This document shows, one piece after another, positions 11,928 through 26,159 of a stretch of DNA of 64,000 bases. Origin of the DNA: Muricea muricata. Its lineage: Eukaryota > Cnidaria > Anthozoa > Malacalcyonacea > Plexauridae. Under the pieces are notes generated by a model, which saw only the letters and a program-made list of their open reading frames with translations, searched no databases and was not told the DNA's origin. Numbering within the stretch: position 1 is the first letter of the stretch; every line of letters starts with the position of its first letter. The translations under genes and the position numbers were made by a program. Location: positions 6,707,341 through 6,771,340 of the forward strand of contig OY979730.1 of assembly GCA_963855995.1 (NCBI GenBank), read 5' to 3'.

Positions 11928-13648
11928 ATAGATTTCTCAATTCAACATGTTATTTCGCTCATCTCTGCAGTTTGAGCGCCGAAAACTTGATTCCCAATTT
12001 GCCAAGTTCTGCGATTTTGATGATTCTAAGATCGTTTCTTTTCAGTTTACAAGTTAGTTATAGGTTTCTCATTTCAAAATGTTATTTCACTCATCTCCAT
12101 GGTTTTAGCGCTGAAAACTTTATTCCCGACTTCCTAAGTTCTGCAATTTCCATTTAGAAGGTCTCATTTAGTTGCGTGATTGCATTATATCATTACGCTC
12201 AACTCGTTCTCTTTTAGCACAGAAAATATCATTTTAAGCTCTAAAACGTTGCCGTGATTGATTTTAAACGGCAACCTTTAGTTTGTGATTTGACCATGTT
12301 TTTACGCTCAAATCGCTTCTAGAGCGCTAAAAACGCGATTTTGATGATTCTAAGATTGTTTTTTTTAAGTTTATAAGCTAGTTAAAGGTTTCTCATTTCA
12401 ACATGTTATTTCACTCGTCTCCATTGTTTGAGCGCCGAAAACTTGATTCCCGACTTGCTAAGTTCTGCAATTTCAATTTAGAAGGTCTCTTTTAGGTCGG
12501 TGATTGCATTATATCATTGCGCTCAACTCGTTCACTTTCATTTTAAGCTCTAAAACGTCGCCGTGATTGATTTTAGACAGCAATCTTTAGTTTGTGATTT
12601 GAGCACGTTTTTGCGCTCAAATCGCTTCTAGAGCGCTAAAAACATGATTTTGATGATTCTAAGATCGTTTCTTTTCAGTTTACAAGCCAAATATCGGTTT
12701 TTCATTTCAACATGTTATTTCACTCATCTCCATGGTTTTAGCACCGAAAACTTGATTCCCGATTTGCTAAATTCTGCGATTTTGATGATTCTAAGATCGT
12801 TTCTTTTCAGTTTACAAGGTAGTTATCGGTTTCTCATTTCAACATGTTATTTCACTCATCTCCATGGTTTTAGCACCAAAAACTTGATTCCCGACTTCCT
12901 AAGTTCTGCAATTTCCATTTAGAAGGTCTCTTTTAAGTCCGTGATTGCAGTACATCATAGCGCTCAATTCGTTAACTTTAACACTGAAAATATCATTTTA
13001 AGCTCTAAAACGTCGCCCTGAACGATTTAAGACGCGAATCTTTAGTTGGTGATTTGAGCATGTTTTTACGCTCAAATCGCTTCTAGAGCGCTAAAACCGC
13101 GATTTTGATGATTCTAAGATCGCTTCTTTTCAGTCTACAAGCTTGTTATAAGTTTCTCAATTCAACATGTTATTTCGCTCATCTCCATGGTTTAAGCGCC
13201 GAAAACTTGATTCATAACTTGCTAAGTTCTGCAATTTTCATTTAAAAGATCTCTTCAAAGTCCGTGATTGCAGTATATCATTACACTCATTTCGTTCACT
13301 TTAGCACTGAAAATATCATTTTAAGCTCTAAAACGTCGCCGTGATAGATTTTAGACGGCAATTTTTAGTTTGTGATTTGAGCATGTTTTTACGCTCAAAT
13401 TTCTTCTAGAGCGCTAAAACGTGATTTTGATGATTCTAAGATCGTTTCTTTTCAGTCTACAAGCTTGTTATAAGTTTCTCAATTCAACATATTATTTCGC
13501 TCATCTCTTAAGTTTGAGCGCCGAAAACTTGATTCCCGATTTGCTAAGTTCTTCGATTTTGATGATTCTAACATCGTTTCTTTTCAGTTTACAAGCTAGT
13601 TATCGGTTTCTCCTTTCAACATGTTATTTCACTCATCTCCATGGTTTT
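11673..13648. repeat. Displaced satellite duplicate, copy 2 (offset 10,813 bp)
   Basis: Partner of 860-2835. It overlaps the end of the second 4,408-bp unit because both share the same preceding monomer. Divergence resumes near 13,648, where this copy has the TTTTAGCACCGAAAAG variant while the first copy has TTTGAGCGCCG followed by ATTCATGATTTG. Confidence 0.83.
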
Positions 13649-13904
13649 AGCACCGAAAAGTTGATTCCCGACTTCCTAAGTTCTGCAATTTCCATTTAGA
13701 AGGTCTCTTTTAAGTCCGTGATTGCAGTACATCATAGCGCTCAATTCGTTACCTTTAGCACTGAAAATATAATTTTAAGCTCTAAAACGTCGCCGTGAAC
13801 GATTTAAGACGCGAATCTTTCGTTGGTGATTTGAGCATGTTTTTACGCTCAAATTTATCTAGGGCGCTAAAAACGTTATTTTGCTGATTCTAAGATCGTG
13901 TCTT

Positions 13905-15825
13905 TGCAGTTTACAAGCTATTTATAGGTTTCTCATTTCAACATGTTATTTCACTCATCTCCATGGTTTAAGCGCCGAAAACTTGATTCATAACTTGCTA
14001 AGTTCTGCAATTTTCATTTAAAAGATCTCTTCAAAGTCCGTGATTGCAGTATATCATTACACTCATTTCGTTCACTTTAGCACCGAAAATATCTTTTTAA
14101 GCTCTAAAACGTCGCCGTGATAGATTTTAGACGGCCATCTTTAGTTTGTGATTTGAGCATGTTTTTACGCTCGAATTTCTTCTAGAGCGCAAAAACGAAA
14201 TTTTGATGATTCTAAGATTGTTTCTTTTCAGTCTACATTCTTGTTATAAGTTTCTCAATTCAGCATGTTATTTCGCTCATCTCTGCAGTTTGAGCGCCGA
14301 AAACTTGATTCCCGATTTGCTAAGTTCTGCGATTTTGATGATTCTAAGATCGTTTCTTTTCAGTTTACAAGCTAGTTATCGGTTTCTCATTTCAACATGT
14401 TATTTCACTCATCTCCATGGTTTTAGCACCCAAAAGTTGATTCCCGACTTCCTAAGTTCTGCAATTTCCATTTACAAGGTCTCTTTTAAGTCCGTGATTG
14501 CAGTACATCATAGCGCTCAATTCGTTAACTTTAGCACTGAAAATATCATTTTAAACTCTAAAACGTCGCCGTGAACGATTTAAGACGCGAATCTTTAGTT
14601 GGTGATTTGAGAATGTTTTTACGCTTAAATCACTTCTAGAGCGCTAAAAACGTGATTTTGCTGATTCTAAGATCGTGTCTTTTCAGTTTACAAGCTATTT
14701 ATAGGTTTCTCATTTCAACATGTTATTTCACTCATCTCCATGGTTTAAGCGCCGAAAACTTGATTCATAACTTGCTAAGTTCTGCAATTTTCATTTAAAA
14801 GATCTCTTCAAAGTCCGTGATTGCAGTATATCATTACACTCATTTCGTTCACTTTAGCACCGAAAATATCTTTTTAAGCTCTAAAACGTCGCCGTGATAG
14901 ATTTTAGACGGCAATCTTTAGTTTGTGATTTGAGCATGTTTTTACGCTCGAATTTCTTCTAGAGCGCAAAAACGCAATTTTGATGATTCTAAGATTGTTT
15001 CTTTTCAGTCTACATGCTTGTTACAAGTTTCTCAATTCAACATGTTATTTCGCTCATCTCTGCAGTTTGAGCGCCGAAAACTTGATTCCCGATTTGCTAA
15101 GTTCTGCGATTTTGATGATTCTAAGATCGTTTCTTTTCAGTTTACAAGCTACTTATCGGTTTCTCATTTCAACATGTTATTTCACTCATCTCCATGGTTT
15201 TAGCACCGAAAAGTTGATTCCCGACTTCCTAAGTTCTGCAGTTTCCATTTACAAGGTCTCTTTTAAGTCCGTGATTGCAGTACATCATAGCGCTCAATTC
15301 GTTAACTTTAGCACTGAAAATATCATTTTAAACTCTAAAACGTCGCCGTGAACGATTTAAGACGCGAATCTTTAGTTGGTGATTTGAGAATGTTTTTACG
15401 CTTAAATCACTTCTAGAGCGCTAAAAACGTGATTTTGCTGATTCTAAGATCGTGTCTTTTCAGTTTACAAGCTATTTATAGGTTTCTCATTTCAACATGT
15501 TATTTCACTCATCTCCATGGTTTAAGCGCCGAAAACTTGATTCATAACTTGCTAAGTTCTGCAATTTTCATTTAAAAGATCTCTTCAAAGTCCGTGATTG
15601 CAGTATATCATTACACTCATTTCGTTCACTTTAGCACCGAAAATATCTTTTTAAGCTCTAAAACGTCGCCGTGATAGATTTTAGACGGCAATCTTTAGTT
15701 TGTGATTTGAGCATGTTTTTACGCTCGAATTTCTTCTAGAGCGCAAAGACGCAATTTTGATGATTCTAAGATTGTTTCTTTTCAGTCTACATGCTTGTTA
15801 CAAGTTTCTCAATTCAACATGTTAT
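13905..15825. repeat. 777-bp higher-order repeat, about 2.5 units
   Basis: A two-monomer unit (455 + 322 bp) repeats at 777-bp spacing. The double-module part starts at 14203 and again at 14980, and the shared variant ATTCATAACTTGC precedes each. The unit pairs a double-module monomer carrying GAACGATTTAAGACGCG with a single-module monomer carrying TTTAAAAGATCTCTTC. The same two-monomer design dominates the array after 36.4 kb. Confidence 0.85.
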
Positions 15826-16379
15826 TTAACTCATCTCCATTGTTTGAGCGCCGAAAACTTGATTCCCGACTTGCTAAGTTCTGCAATTACCATTTAGAAG
15901 GTCTCATTTAGGTCCGTGATTGCATTATATCATTGCGCTCAACTCGTTCACTTTAGCACAGAAAATATCATTTTAAGCTCTAAAACGTCGCCGTGATTGA
16001 TTTTAAACGGCAATCTTTACTTTGTGATTTGACCAAGTTTTTACGCTCAAATCGCCTCTAGAGCGCTAAAAACGCGATTTTGATGATTCTAAGATCGTTT
16101 CTTTTCAGTCTAGAAGCTTGTTATAAATTTCTCAATTCAAGATGTTATTTCGCTCATCTCGGCGGTTTGAGCGCCGAAAACATTATTCCCGACTTGCTAA
16201 GTTCTGCAATTTCCATTTAGAATGTCTCTTTTAGGTCCGTGATTGCATTATATCATTGCGCTCAACTCGTTCACTTTAGCACTGAAAATATAATTTTAAG
16301 CTCTAAAACGTCGCCGTGATTGATTTTAGACGGCAATCTTTAGTTTTTTGTTTGAGCATGTTTTTACGCTCAAATTTCT

Positions 16380-17000
16380 TCTAGAGCGCTAAAACGCGAT
16401 TTTGATTATTCTAAGATCGTTTCTTTTCAGTTTATAAGCTAGTTATAGGTTTCTCATTTCAACATTTTATTTCACTCATCTCCATGGTTTGAGCGCCGAA
16501 AACTTGATTCCCGACTTGCTAGGTTCTGTAATTTCCATTTAGAAGGTCTCATTTAGGTCCGTAATTGCATTATATCCTTGGGCTCAACTCGTTCACTTTA
16601 GCACAGAAAATATCATTTTAAGCTCTAAAACGTCGCCGTGATTGATTTTAGACGGCAATCTTTAGTTTTTTATTTGAGCATGTTTTTACGCTTAAATCGC
16701 TTCTAGAACGCTAAAAACGCGCTTTTGATGATTCTAAGATCGTGTCTTTTCAGTTTACAAGCTAGTTACAGGTTTCTAAATTCAACATGTTATTTCGCTC
16801 ATCTCTGCAGTTTGAGCGCTGAAAACTTGATTCCCGATTTGCCAAGTTCTACGATTTTGATGATTCTAAGATTGTTTCTTTTCAGTTTACAAGCTAGTTA
16901 TCGGTTTCTCATTTCAACATGTTATTTCACTCATCTCCATGGTTTGAGCGCCGAAAACTTGATTCCCGACTTGCTAGGTTCTGTAATTTCCATTTAGAAG
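16380..17000. repeat. Displaced duplicate, copy 1 (offset 3,786 bp)
   Basis: Shares rare variants with 20,166-20,786: CAACATTTTATTTC in place of CAACATGTTATTTC, and TATATCCTTGGGCTC in place of TATATCATTGCGCTC. The offset of the double-module start is 3,786 bp (16725 versus 20511). Differences are few. The two copies are separated by less similar monomers, so this may be a conversion tract or the remnant of a larger repeat unit. Confidence 0.75.
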
Positions 17001-20000
17001 GTCTCTTTTAGGTCGGTGATTGCATTATATCATTGCGCTTGACTCGTTCACTTTCATTTTAAGCTCTAAAACGTCGCCGTGATTGATTTTAGACGGCAAT
17101 CTTTAGTTTGTGATTTGAGCACGTTTTTGCGCTCAAATCGCTTCTAGAGCGCTAAAAACGCGATTTTGATGATTCTAAGATCGTTTCTTTTCAGTTTACA
17201 AGCTCGTTATCGGTTTCTCATTTCAACACGTTATTTCACTCATCTCCATGGTTTTAGCACCAAAAACTTGATTCCCGACTTCCTAAGTTCTGCAATTTCC
17301 ATTTAGAAGGTCTCTTTTAAGTCCGTGATTGCAGTACATCATAGCGCTCAATTCGTTAATTTTAACACTGAAAATATCATTTTCAGCTCTAAAACGTCGC
17401 CGTGAACGATTTAAGACGCGAATCTTTAGTTGATTTTTAGCATGTTTTTACGCTCAAATCGCTTCCAGAATGCTAAAAACGCGATTTTGATGATTCTAAG
17501 ATCGCTTGTTTTCAGTTTACAAGCTAGTTATAGCTTTCTCAATTCAACATGTTATTTCCCTCATCTCTGCGGTTTGAGCGCAAAAAACTTTATTCCCGAC
17601 TTGCTAGGTTCTTCAATTTCCATTTAGAAGGTCTCTTTTAGGTCCGTGATTGCATTATATCATTGCGCTAAACTCGTTCACTTTTGCACAGAAAATATAT
17701 TTTAAGCTCTGAAACGTCGCCGTGATTGATTTTAGACGGCCATCTTTAGTTTGTGATTTGAACATGTTTTTACGCTCAAATCGCTTCTAGAGCGCTAAAA
17801 ACGCCATTTTCATTATTCTAAGATCGTTTCTTTTCAGTCTACAAGCTTGTTATAAGTTTCTCAATTCAACATGTTATTTCGCTCATCTCTGCAGTTTGAG
17901 CGCCGAAAACTTGATTCCCGATTTGCTAAGTTCTGCGATTTTGATGATTCTAAGATCGTTTCTTTTCAGGTTACAAGCTAGTTATCGGTTTCTCAATTCA
18001 ACATGTTATTTCACTTATCTCCATGGTTTTAGCACCGAAAACTTGATCCCGACTTCCTAAGTTCTGCAATTTCCATTTAGAAGGTCTCTTTTAAGTCCGT
18101 GATTTCAGTACATCATAGCGCTCAATTCGTTACATTTAGCACTGAAAATATAATTTTAAGCTCTAAAACGTCGCCGTGAACGATTTAAGACGCGAATCTT
18201 TAGTTGGTGATTTGAGCATGTTTTTACGCTCAAATCACTTCTAGAGTGCTAAAAACGTTATTTTGCTGATTCTAAGATCGTGTCTTTGCAGTTTACAAGC
18301 TATTTATAGGTTTCTCATTTCAACATGTTATTTCACTCATCTCCATGGATTAAGCGCCGAAAACTTGATTCGTAACTTGCTAAGTTCTGCAATTTTCATT
18401 TAAAAGATCTCTTCAAAGTCCGTGATTGCAGTATATCATTACACTCATTTCGTTCACTTTAGCACTGAAAATATCATTTTAATCTCTGAAACGTCGCCGT
18501 GATTGATTTTAGACGGCAATTTTTAGTTTGTGATTTGAGCATGCTTTTACGCTCAAATCGCTTGTAGAGTGCTAAAAACGCGATTTATATGATTCTTAGA
18601 TCGTTTCTTTCCAGTTTACAAGCTAGTTATAGATTTCTCAATTCAACATGTTATTTCCCTCATCTCTGCGGTTTGAGCACCGAAAACTTTATTCCCGATT
18701 TGCTAAGTTCTGCAATTTCCATTTAGAAGGTCTCATTTAGGTCCGTGATTGCATTATATCATTGCGCTCAACTCGTTCGCTTTAGCACAGAAAATATCAT
18801 TTTAAGCTCTAAAACGTCGCCGTGATTGATTTTAAACGGCAACCTTTAGTTTGTGATTTGACCATGTTTTTACGCTCAAATCGCCTTCTAGAGGGCTAAA
18901 AACGCGATTTTGATGATTCTAAAATCGTTTCTTTTCAGTTTATAAGCTTGTTATAGGTTTCTCATTTCAAAATGTTATTTCACTCATCTCCATGGTTTGA
19001 GCGCTGACAACTTTATTCCCGACTTGCTAAGTTCTGCAATTTCCATTTAGAAGGTCTCATTTAGTTGCGTGATTGCGTTATATCATTACGCTCAACTCGT
19101 TCACTTTTAGCACAGAAAATATCATTTTAAGCTCTAAAACGTTTCCGTGATTGATTTTAAACGGCAACCTTTAGTTTGTGATTTGACCATGTTTTTACGC
19201 TCAAATCGCTTCTAGAGCGCTAAAAACGCGATTTTGATGATTCTAAGATCGTTTCCTTTCAGTTTATAAGCTAGTTAAAGGCTTCTCATTTCAACATGTT
19301 ATTTCACTCATCTCCATGGTTTGAGCGCCGAAAACTTGATTCCCGACTTGCTAAGTTCTGCAATTTCCATTTAGAAGGTCTCTTTTAGGTCCGTGATTGC
19401 ATTATATCATTGCGCTCATTTCGTTCACTTTCATTTTAAGCTCTAAAACGTCGCCGTGATTCATTTTAGACGGCAATCTTTAGTTTGTGATTTGAGCACG
19501 GTTTTACGCTCAAATCGCTTCTAGAGCGCTAAAAACGCGATTTTGATGATTCTAAGATCGTTTCTTTTCAGTTTACAAGCTAGTTATAGGTTTCTCAATT
19601 CAACATGTTATTTCGCTCATCTCTGCCGTTTGAGCGCTGAAAACTTTATTCCCGACTTGCTAAGTTCTGCAATTTCCATTTAGAAGGTCTCTTTTAGGTG
19701 CGTGATTGCATTATATCATTGCGCTCAACTCGTTCAATTTAGCACAGAAAATATCATTTTAAGCTCTAAAACTTCGCCGTGATTGATTTTAGACGGCAAT
19801 CTTTAGTTTGCGATTTGAGCACGTTTTTACGCTCAAATCGCTTCTAGAGCGCTAAAAACGCGATTTTGATGATTCTTAGATCGTTTCTTTTCAGTTTACA
19901 AGCTAGTTATAGGTTTCTCAATTCAACATGTTATTTCCCTCATCTCTGCGGTTTGAGCGCCGAAAACTTTATTCCCGACTTGCTAAGTTCTGCAATTTCC

Positions 20001-20165
20001 ATTTAGAACGTCTCTTTTAGGTCCGTGATTGCATTATATCATTGCGCTCAACTCGTTCACTTTAGCACAGAAAATATCATTTTAAGCTCTAAAACGTCGC
20101 CGTGATTGATTTTAGACGGCAATCTTTAGTTTTTTATTTCAGCATGTTTTTACGCTCAAATTTCT

Positions 20166-20786
20166 TCTAGAGCGCTAAAACGCGATTTTGATTATTCTAA
20201 GATCGCTTCTTTTCAGTTTATAAGCTAGTTATAGGTTTCAAATTTCAACATTTTATTTCACTCATCTCCATGGTTTGAGCGCCGAAAACTTGATTCCCGA
20301 CTTGCTAGGTTCTGTAATTTCCATTTAGAAGGTCTCATTTAGGTCCGTAATTGCATTATATCCTTGGGCTCAACTCGTTCACTTTAGCACAGAAAATATC
20401 ATTTTAAGCTCTAAAACGTCGCCGTGATTGATTTTAGACGGCAATCTTTAGTTTTTTATTTGAGCATGTTTTTACGCTTAAATCGCTTCTAGAACGCTAA
20501 AAACGCGATTTTGATGATTCTAAGATCGTGTCTTTTCAGTCTACAAGCTAGTTACAGGTTTCTAAATTCAACATGTTATTTCGCTCATCTCTGCAGTTTG
20601 AGCGCCGAAAACTTGATTGCCGATTTGCCAAGTTCTACGATTTTGATGATTCTAAGATTGTTTCTTTTCAGTTTACAAGCTAGTTATCGGTTTCTCATTT
20701 CAACATGTTATTTCACTCATCTCCATGGTTTGAGCGCCGAAAACTTGATTCCCGACTTGCTAGGTTCTTTAATTTCCATTTAGAAG
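20166..20786. repeat. Displaced duplicate, copy 2 (offset 3,786 bp)
   Basis: Partner of 16,380-17,000 carrying the same rare variants. Immediately after it, at 20951, lies the last double-module (455-bp class) monomer before a 15-kb stretch built only from 323- and 309-bp monomers. Confidence 0.75.
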
Positions 20787-21390
20787 GTCTCTTTTAGGTC
20801 GGTGATTGCATTATATCATTGCGCTTAACTCGTTCACTTTCATTTTAAGCTCTAAAACGTCGCCGTGATTGATTTTAGACGGCAATCTTTAGTTTGTGAT
20901 TTGAGCACGTTTTTAGCTCAAATCGCTTCTAGAGTGCTAAAAACGCGATTTTGATGATTCTAAGATCGTTTCTTTTCAGTTTACAAGCTAGTTCTAGGTT
21001 TCATAATTCAACATGTTATTTCCCTCATCTCTGCGGTTTGAGCGCCGAAAACTTGATTCCCGATTTGCTAAGTTCTGCGATTTTGATGATTCTAAGATCG
21101 TTTCTTTTCAGTTTACAAGCTAGTTATCGGTTTCTCATTTCAACATGTTATTTCACTCATCTCCATGGTTTTAGCACCGAAAACTTGATTCCCGACTTGC
21201 TAAGTTGTGCAATTTCCATTTCGAAGGTCTCTTTTAAGTCCGTGATTGCAGTAGATCATAGCGCTAAACTCGTTCACTTTAGCACAGAAAATATTATTTT
21301 AAGCTCTAAAACGTCGCCGTAATTGATTTTAGACGGCAATCTTTAATTTGTGATTTGAGCACGTTTTTACGCTCAAATCGCTTCTAGAGC

Positions 21391-22626
21391 GCTAAAGACG
21401 CGATTTTGATGATTCTAAGATCGTTTCTTTTCAGTTTACAAGCTAGTTATAGGTTTCTCAATTCAACATGTTATTTCGCTCATCTCTGCGGTTATAGCGC
21501 CAAAAACTTTATTCCCGACTTGCTAAGTTCTGCATATTCCATTTAGAAGGTCTCTTTTAGGTGCGTGATTGCATTATATCATTGCGCTCAACTCGTTCAC
21601 TTTAGCACAGAAAATATTATTTTAAGCTCTAAAACGTCGCCGTGATTGATTTTAGACGGCAATCTTTAGTTTGTGATTTGAGCACGTTTTTACGCTCAAA
21701 TCGCTTCTAGAGCGCTAAAAACGCGATTTTGATGATTCTAAGATCGTTTCTTTTCAGTTTACAAGCTAGTTATAGGTTTCTCAATTCAACATGTTATTTC
21801 GCTCATCTCTGCGGTTTGAGCGCCGAAAACTTTATTCCCGACTTGCTAAAATCTACAATTTCCATTTAGAAGGTCTCTTTTAGGTCCGTGATTGCATTAT
21901 ATCATTGCGCTAAACTCGTTTACTTTAGGACAGAAAATATCATTTTAAGCTCTAAAACGTCGCCTTGATTGATTTTAGACGGCAATCTTTAGTTTGTGAT
22001 TTGAGCATGTTTTTACGCTCAAATCGCTTCTAGAGTGCTAAAAACGCGATTTTGATGATTCTAAGCTCGTTTCTTTACAGTTTACAAGCTAGTTATAGGT
22101 TTCTCATTTCAACATGTTATTTCACTCATCTCCATGGTTTGAGCGCCGAAAACTTGATTCCCGACTTGCTAAGTTCTGCAATTTCCATTTAGAACGTCTC
22201 TTTTAGGTCCGTGATTGCATTATATCATTGCGCTCAACTCGTTCACTTTCATTTTAAGCTCTAAAACGTCGCCGTGATTGATTTTAGACGGCAATCTTTA
22301 GTTTGTGATCTGAGCACGTTTTTACGCTCAAATCGCTTCTAGAGCGCTAAAGACGCGATTTTGATGATTCTAAGATCGTTTCTTTTCAGTTTACAAGCTA
22401 GTTATAGGTTTCTCAATTCAACATGTTATTTCGCTCATCTCTGCGGTTATAGCGCCAAAAACTTTATTCCCGACTTGCTAAGTTCTGCAATTTCCATTTA
22501 GAAGGTCTCTTTTAGGTGCGTGATTGCATTATATCATTGCGGTCAACTCGTTCACTTTAGCACAGAAAATATTATTTTAAGCTCTAAAACGTCGCCGTGA
22601 TTGATTTTAGACGGCAATCTTTAGTT
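21391..22626. repeat. 955-bp higher-order repeat, one full and one partial unit
   Basis: The variants GCTAAAGACGCG (21391 and 22346) and GGTTATAGCGCC recur at 955-bp spacing, equal to three monomers (323 + 323 + 309). The second unit is cut short when the sequence changes near 22,626, shortly before the DNA transposon. Confidence 0.8.
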
Positions 22627-22688
22627 TTTTATTTGAGCATGTTTTTACATTCAAATTTCTTCTAGAGCGCTAAAACGCGATTTTGATT

Positions 22689-22723
22689 CACGCCTGGCAT
22701 TTTTGCATGCGAAAACGCTAGTT
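22689..22723 (+). repeat. Left terminal inverted repeat, transposon copy 1
   Basis: 35 bp beginning CACGCCTGGCATTTTTG and ending CGCTAGTT. It matches the reverse complement of 25917-25951 at 33 of 35 positions, and is identical in copy 2 (46968-47002). Confidence 0.95.
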
Positions 22724-24641
<1,918 letters not shown>

Positions 24642-24828
24642 TAGTTTGCCTAAGCCATTGAGCAACAGATTCTCCTTGGCAAGTAAAATTGGTTTCATAG
24701 TGGGTAATACTGAACATGTCCCCACTACTTCATTACACATAACTTATACATAATAGACTATTACTTTTACTTGTCAAGGGAAGCCTATGGATACTAACTG
24801 TTTGAACCATTGAGTCCGAAGCAAACTA
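24642..24828. repeat. Imperfect palindrome within transposon
   Basis: Outer ends TAGTTTGC (24642) and GCAAACTA (24821) are complementary. Inner arms CTTGGCAAGTAAAA (24675) and TTTTACTTGTCAAGG (24765) pair with one or two mismatches. A similar arrangement is present in copy 2 near 48,892-49,080. It may be a decayed nested palindromic element. The pairing between the outer and inner arms is poor. Confidence 0.5.
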
Positions 24829-24988
24829 TGACAGTATATGAATTTAAGACAATTTATTCAGTATTTAATTTTAAATTTACAAAGCCTGTAACTATTGTGT
24901 AAATTACAGTAATTAACCATGTAAAATAAAAAACAGTTTTGCTTTTTATCTTTTGTTGGTCTAATTCACACCAATGATATAGAGAATA

Positions 24989-25092
24989 ATACATGGGTGC
25001 TCGGAAATACCAGATTTATTTCGAGTGTTGAACATGATATCTCACGAGTAAGCGCAGAGAAATAAATCTGGTAATTCCAAGCACCCATGTAT
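24989..25092. repeat. 104-bp hairpin / possible nested MITE
   Basis: Two ~34-bp arms (24989-25022 and 25059-25092), starting ATACATGGGTGCT and ending AGCACCCATGTAT, are reverse complements with about three mismatches around a 36-base loop. The equivalent structure in copy 2 is 49244-49357, where the loop holds a further 13-bp inverted repeat (TTGAACATGATAT / ATATCATGTTCAA). The shape suggests a foldback element carried inside the transposon, or a structural feature of the element. Confidence 0.85.
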
Positions 25093-25916
25093 TTTTCTGT
25101 TTATTATTATAAACTACAGGTTTTCCACCAATATAGAATGTCCAGAAGCTATGATTGGTAATTGTTTGAAAAGCGATAACTTTCACATGTGAAATCATCA
25201 TAAATAATCTCACATGTGAGATTAATCTCGCATGTGAGATTATCAGTTTTATCAGTGCCCAAAATCCTTATAAAGCACTGTACTTTATATAATAAACTAT
25301 AATAATGTACACCCTAACTAACAAAGCATCAGTTGTTGTATGACGAAACTGTTGAGACTTACACGATGAGAATGTCTTTCATAAAATTTTTCTGCTTTTA
25401 TATTGTTTATTGCTGTGACCATATTAATACTGTTTGATACAAATTCATTCTTGTACTAGTTTAGTAGCTAATGTATTACAAGATAGCATATTGTTTTCAT
25501 ATTTCTTGTGATCACTTCCTGACGGGTAAAAACTTCTAAACAAAGTTTCCAATTGTGTACTGTGACAAGACAAGAAGATTTTGACAAAATTTGCTCGCAC
25601 TCAGCTATTCACTGCAATAATGCAATTGTGACTGTCCAGTGTCCACTCTATCCAATATATAATCAAAGCCTTTACAGAGAAGAAAACGTGGCATGGAAAA
25701 TTGTCCTGCTGTAACATTTGTACAATCCTTTCTTAAAAACTTAAATCCCTTCATTTTCCTTGCCATAGTATTGTGCATCTCTTGTCTTTTTGTAATTTGC
25801 GATTTCGTGCAAAATAAAATTTGTTCGCCATTTTGAATCAATAACGAGGAATACTTGGTGTAAGCCGAAGTTATTGGAATTTTTTGCGGAGTAACCGCTG
25901 GATTTGCGTACAGGCG
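25093..25916. other. Transposon copy 1, right interior with short palindromes
   Basis: Holds a perfect 18-bp palindrome AATCTCACATGTGAGATT near 25207 and two further related copies of CACATGTGA or GCATGTGAGATTA within 60 bp. A minus-strand open frame (25605-25937, 110 residues) starts in the right inverted repeat. In copy 2 the equivalent frame is shifted in its middle by single-base indels, so coding is not supported. Confidence 0.7.
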
Positions 25917-25951
25917 AACTAGCGATTTCGCATTCAAAAATGCCAGGCGTG
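25917..25951 (-). repeat. Right terminal inverted repeat, transposon copy 1
   Basis: Ends in AAAAATGCCAGGCGTG. It is the reverse complement of the left repeat with two mismatches, and is followed directly by the duplicated ATT at 25952-25954. Confidence 0.95.
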
Positions 25952-26159
25952 ATTATTCTAAGATCGCTTCTTTTCAGTTTACAAGCTAGTTATAGGTTTC
26001 AAATTTAAAAATGTTATTTCACTCATCTCCATGGTTTGAGCGCTGAAAACTTTATTCCCGACTTGCTAAATTCTGCAATTTCCATTTAGAAGGTCTCATT
26101 TAGTTGCGTGATTGCATTATACCATTACGCTAAACTCGTTCACTTTTAGCACAGAAAAT

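Larger units (their letters stand above)
1..22688. repeat. Satellite array, block 1 (323/309/455-bp monomers)
   Basis: Uninterrupted head-to-tail tandem repeat. Anchoring on the motif AACGTCGCCGTG gives successive starts near 331, 654, 976, 1432, 1741, 2196, 2519 and 2973, so spacings are about 323, 322, 456, 309, 455, 323 and 454. The ~323-bp form is the basic monomer. The ~309-bp form lacks 14 bp between CACTTT and CATTTTAAGC. The ~455-bp form carries an extra 132-bp copy of the segment running from GATGATTCTAAGATCG to AAGTTCTGC. All three lengths are interspersed up to about 21.3 kb; after that only the 323 and 309 forms occur. I see no host gene. Short open frames recur only because one frame of the 132-bp module lacks stops. 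The block ends at the ATT target site of a DNA transposon. Confidence 0.97.

Noticed and set aside
1..22688. CRISPR array or phage-like repeat
   Set aside because: There are no short repeats with unique spacers; the whole unit repeats head to tail with gradual divergence, and the context has eukaryotic transposons.
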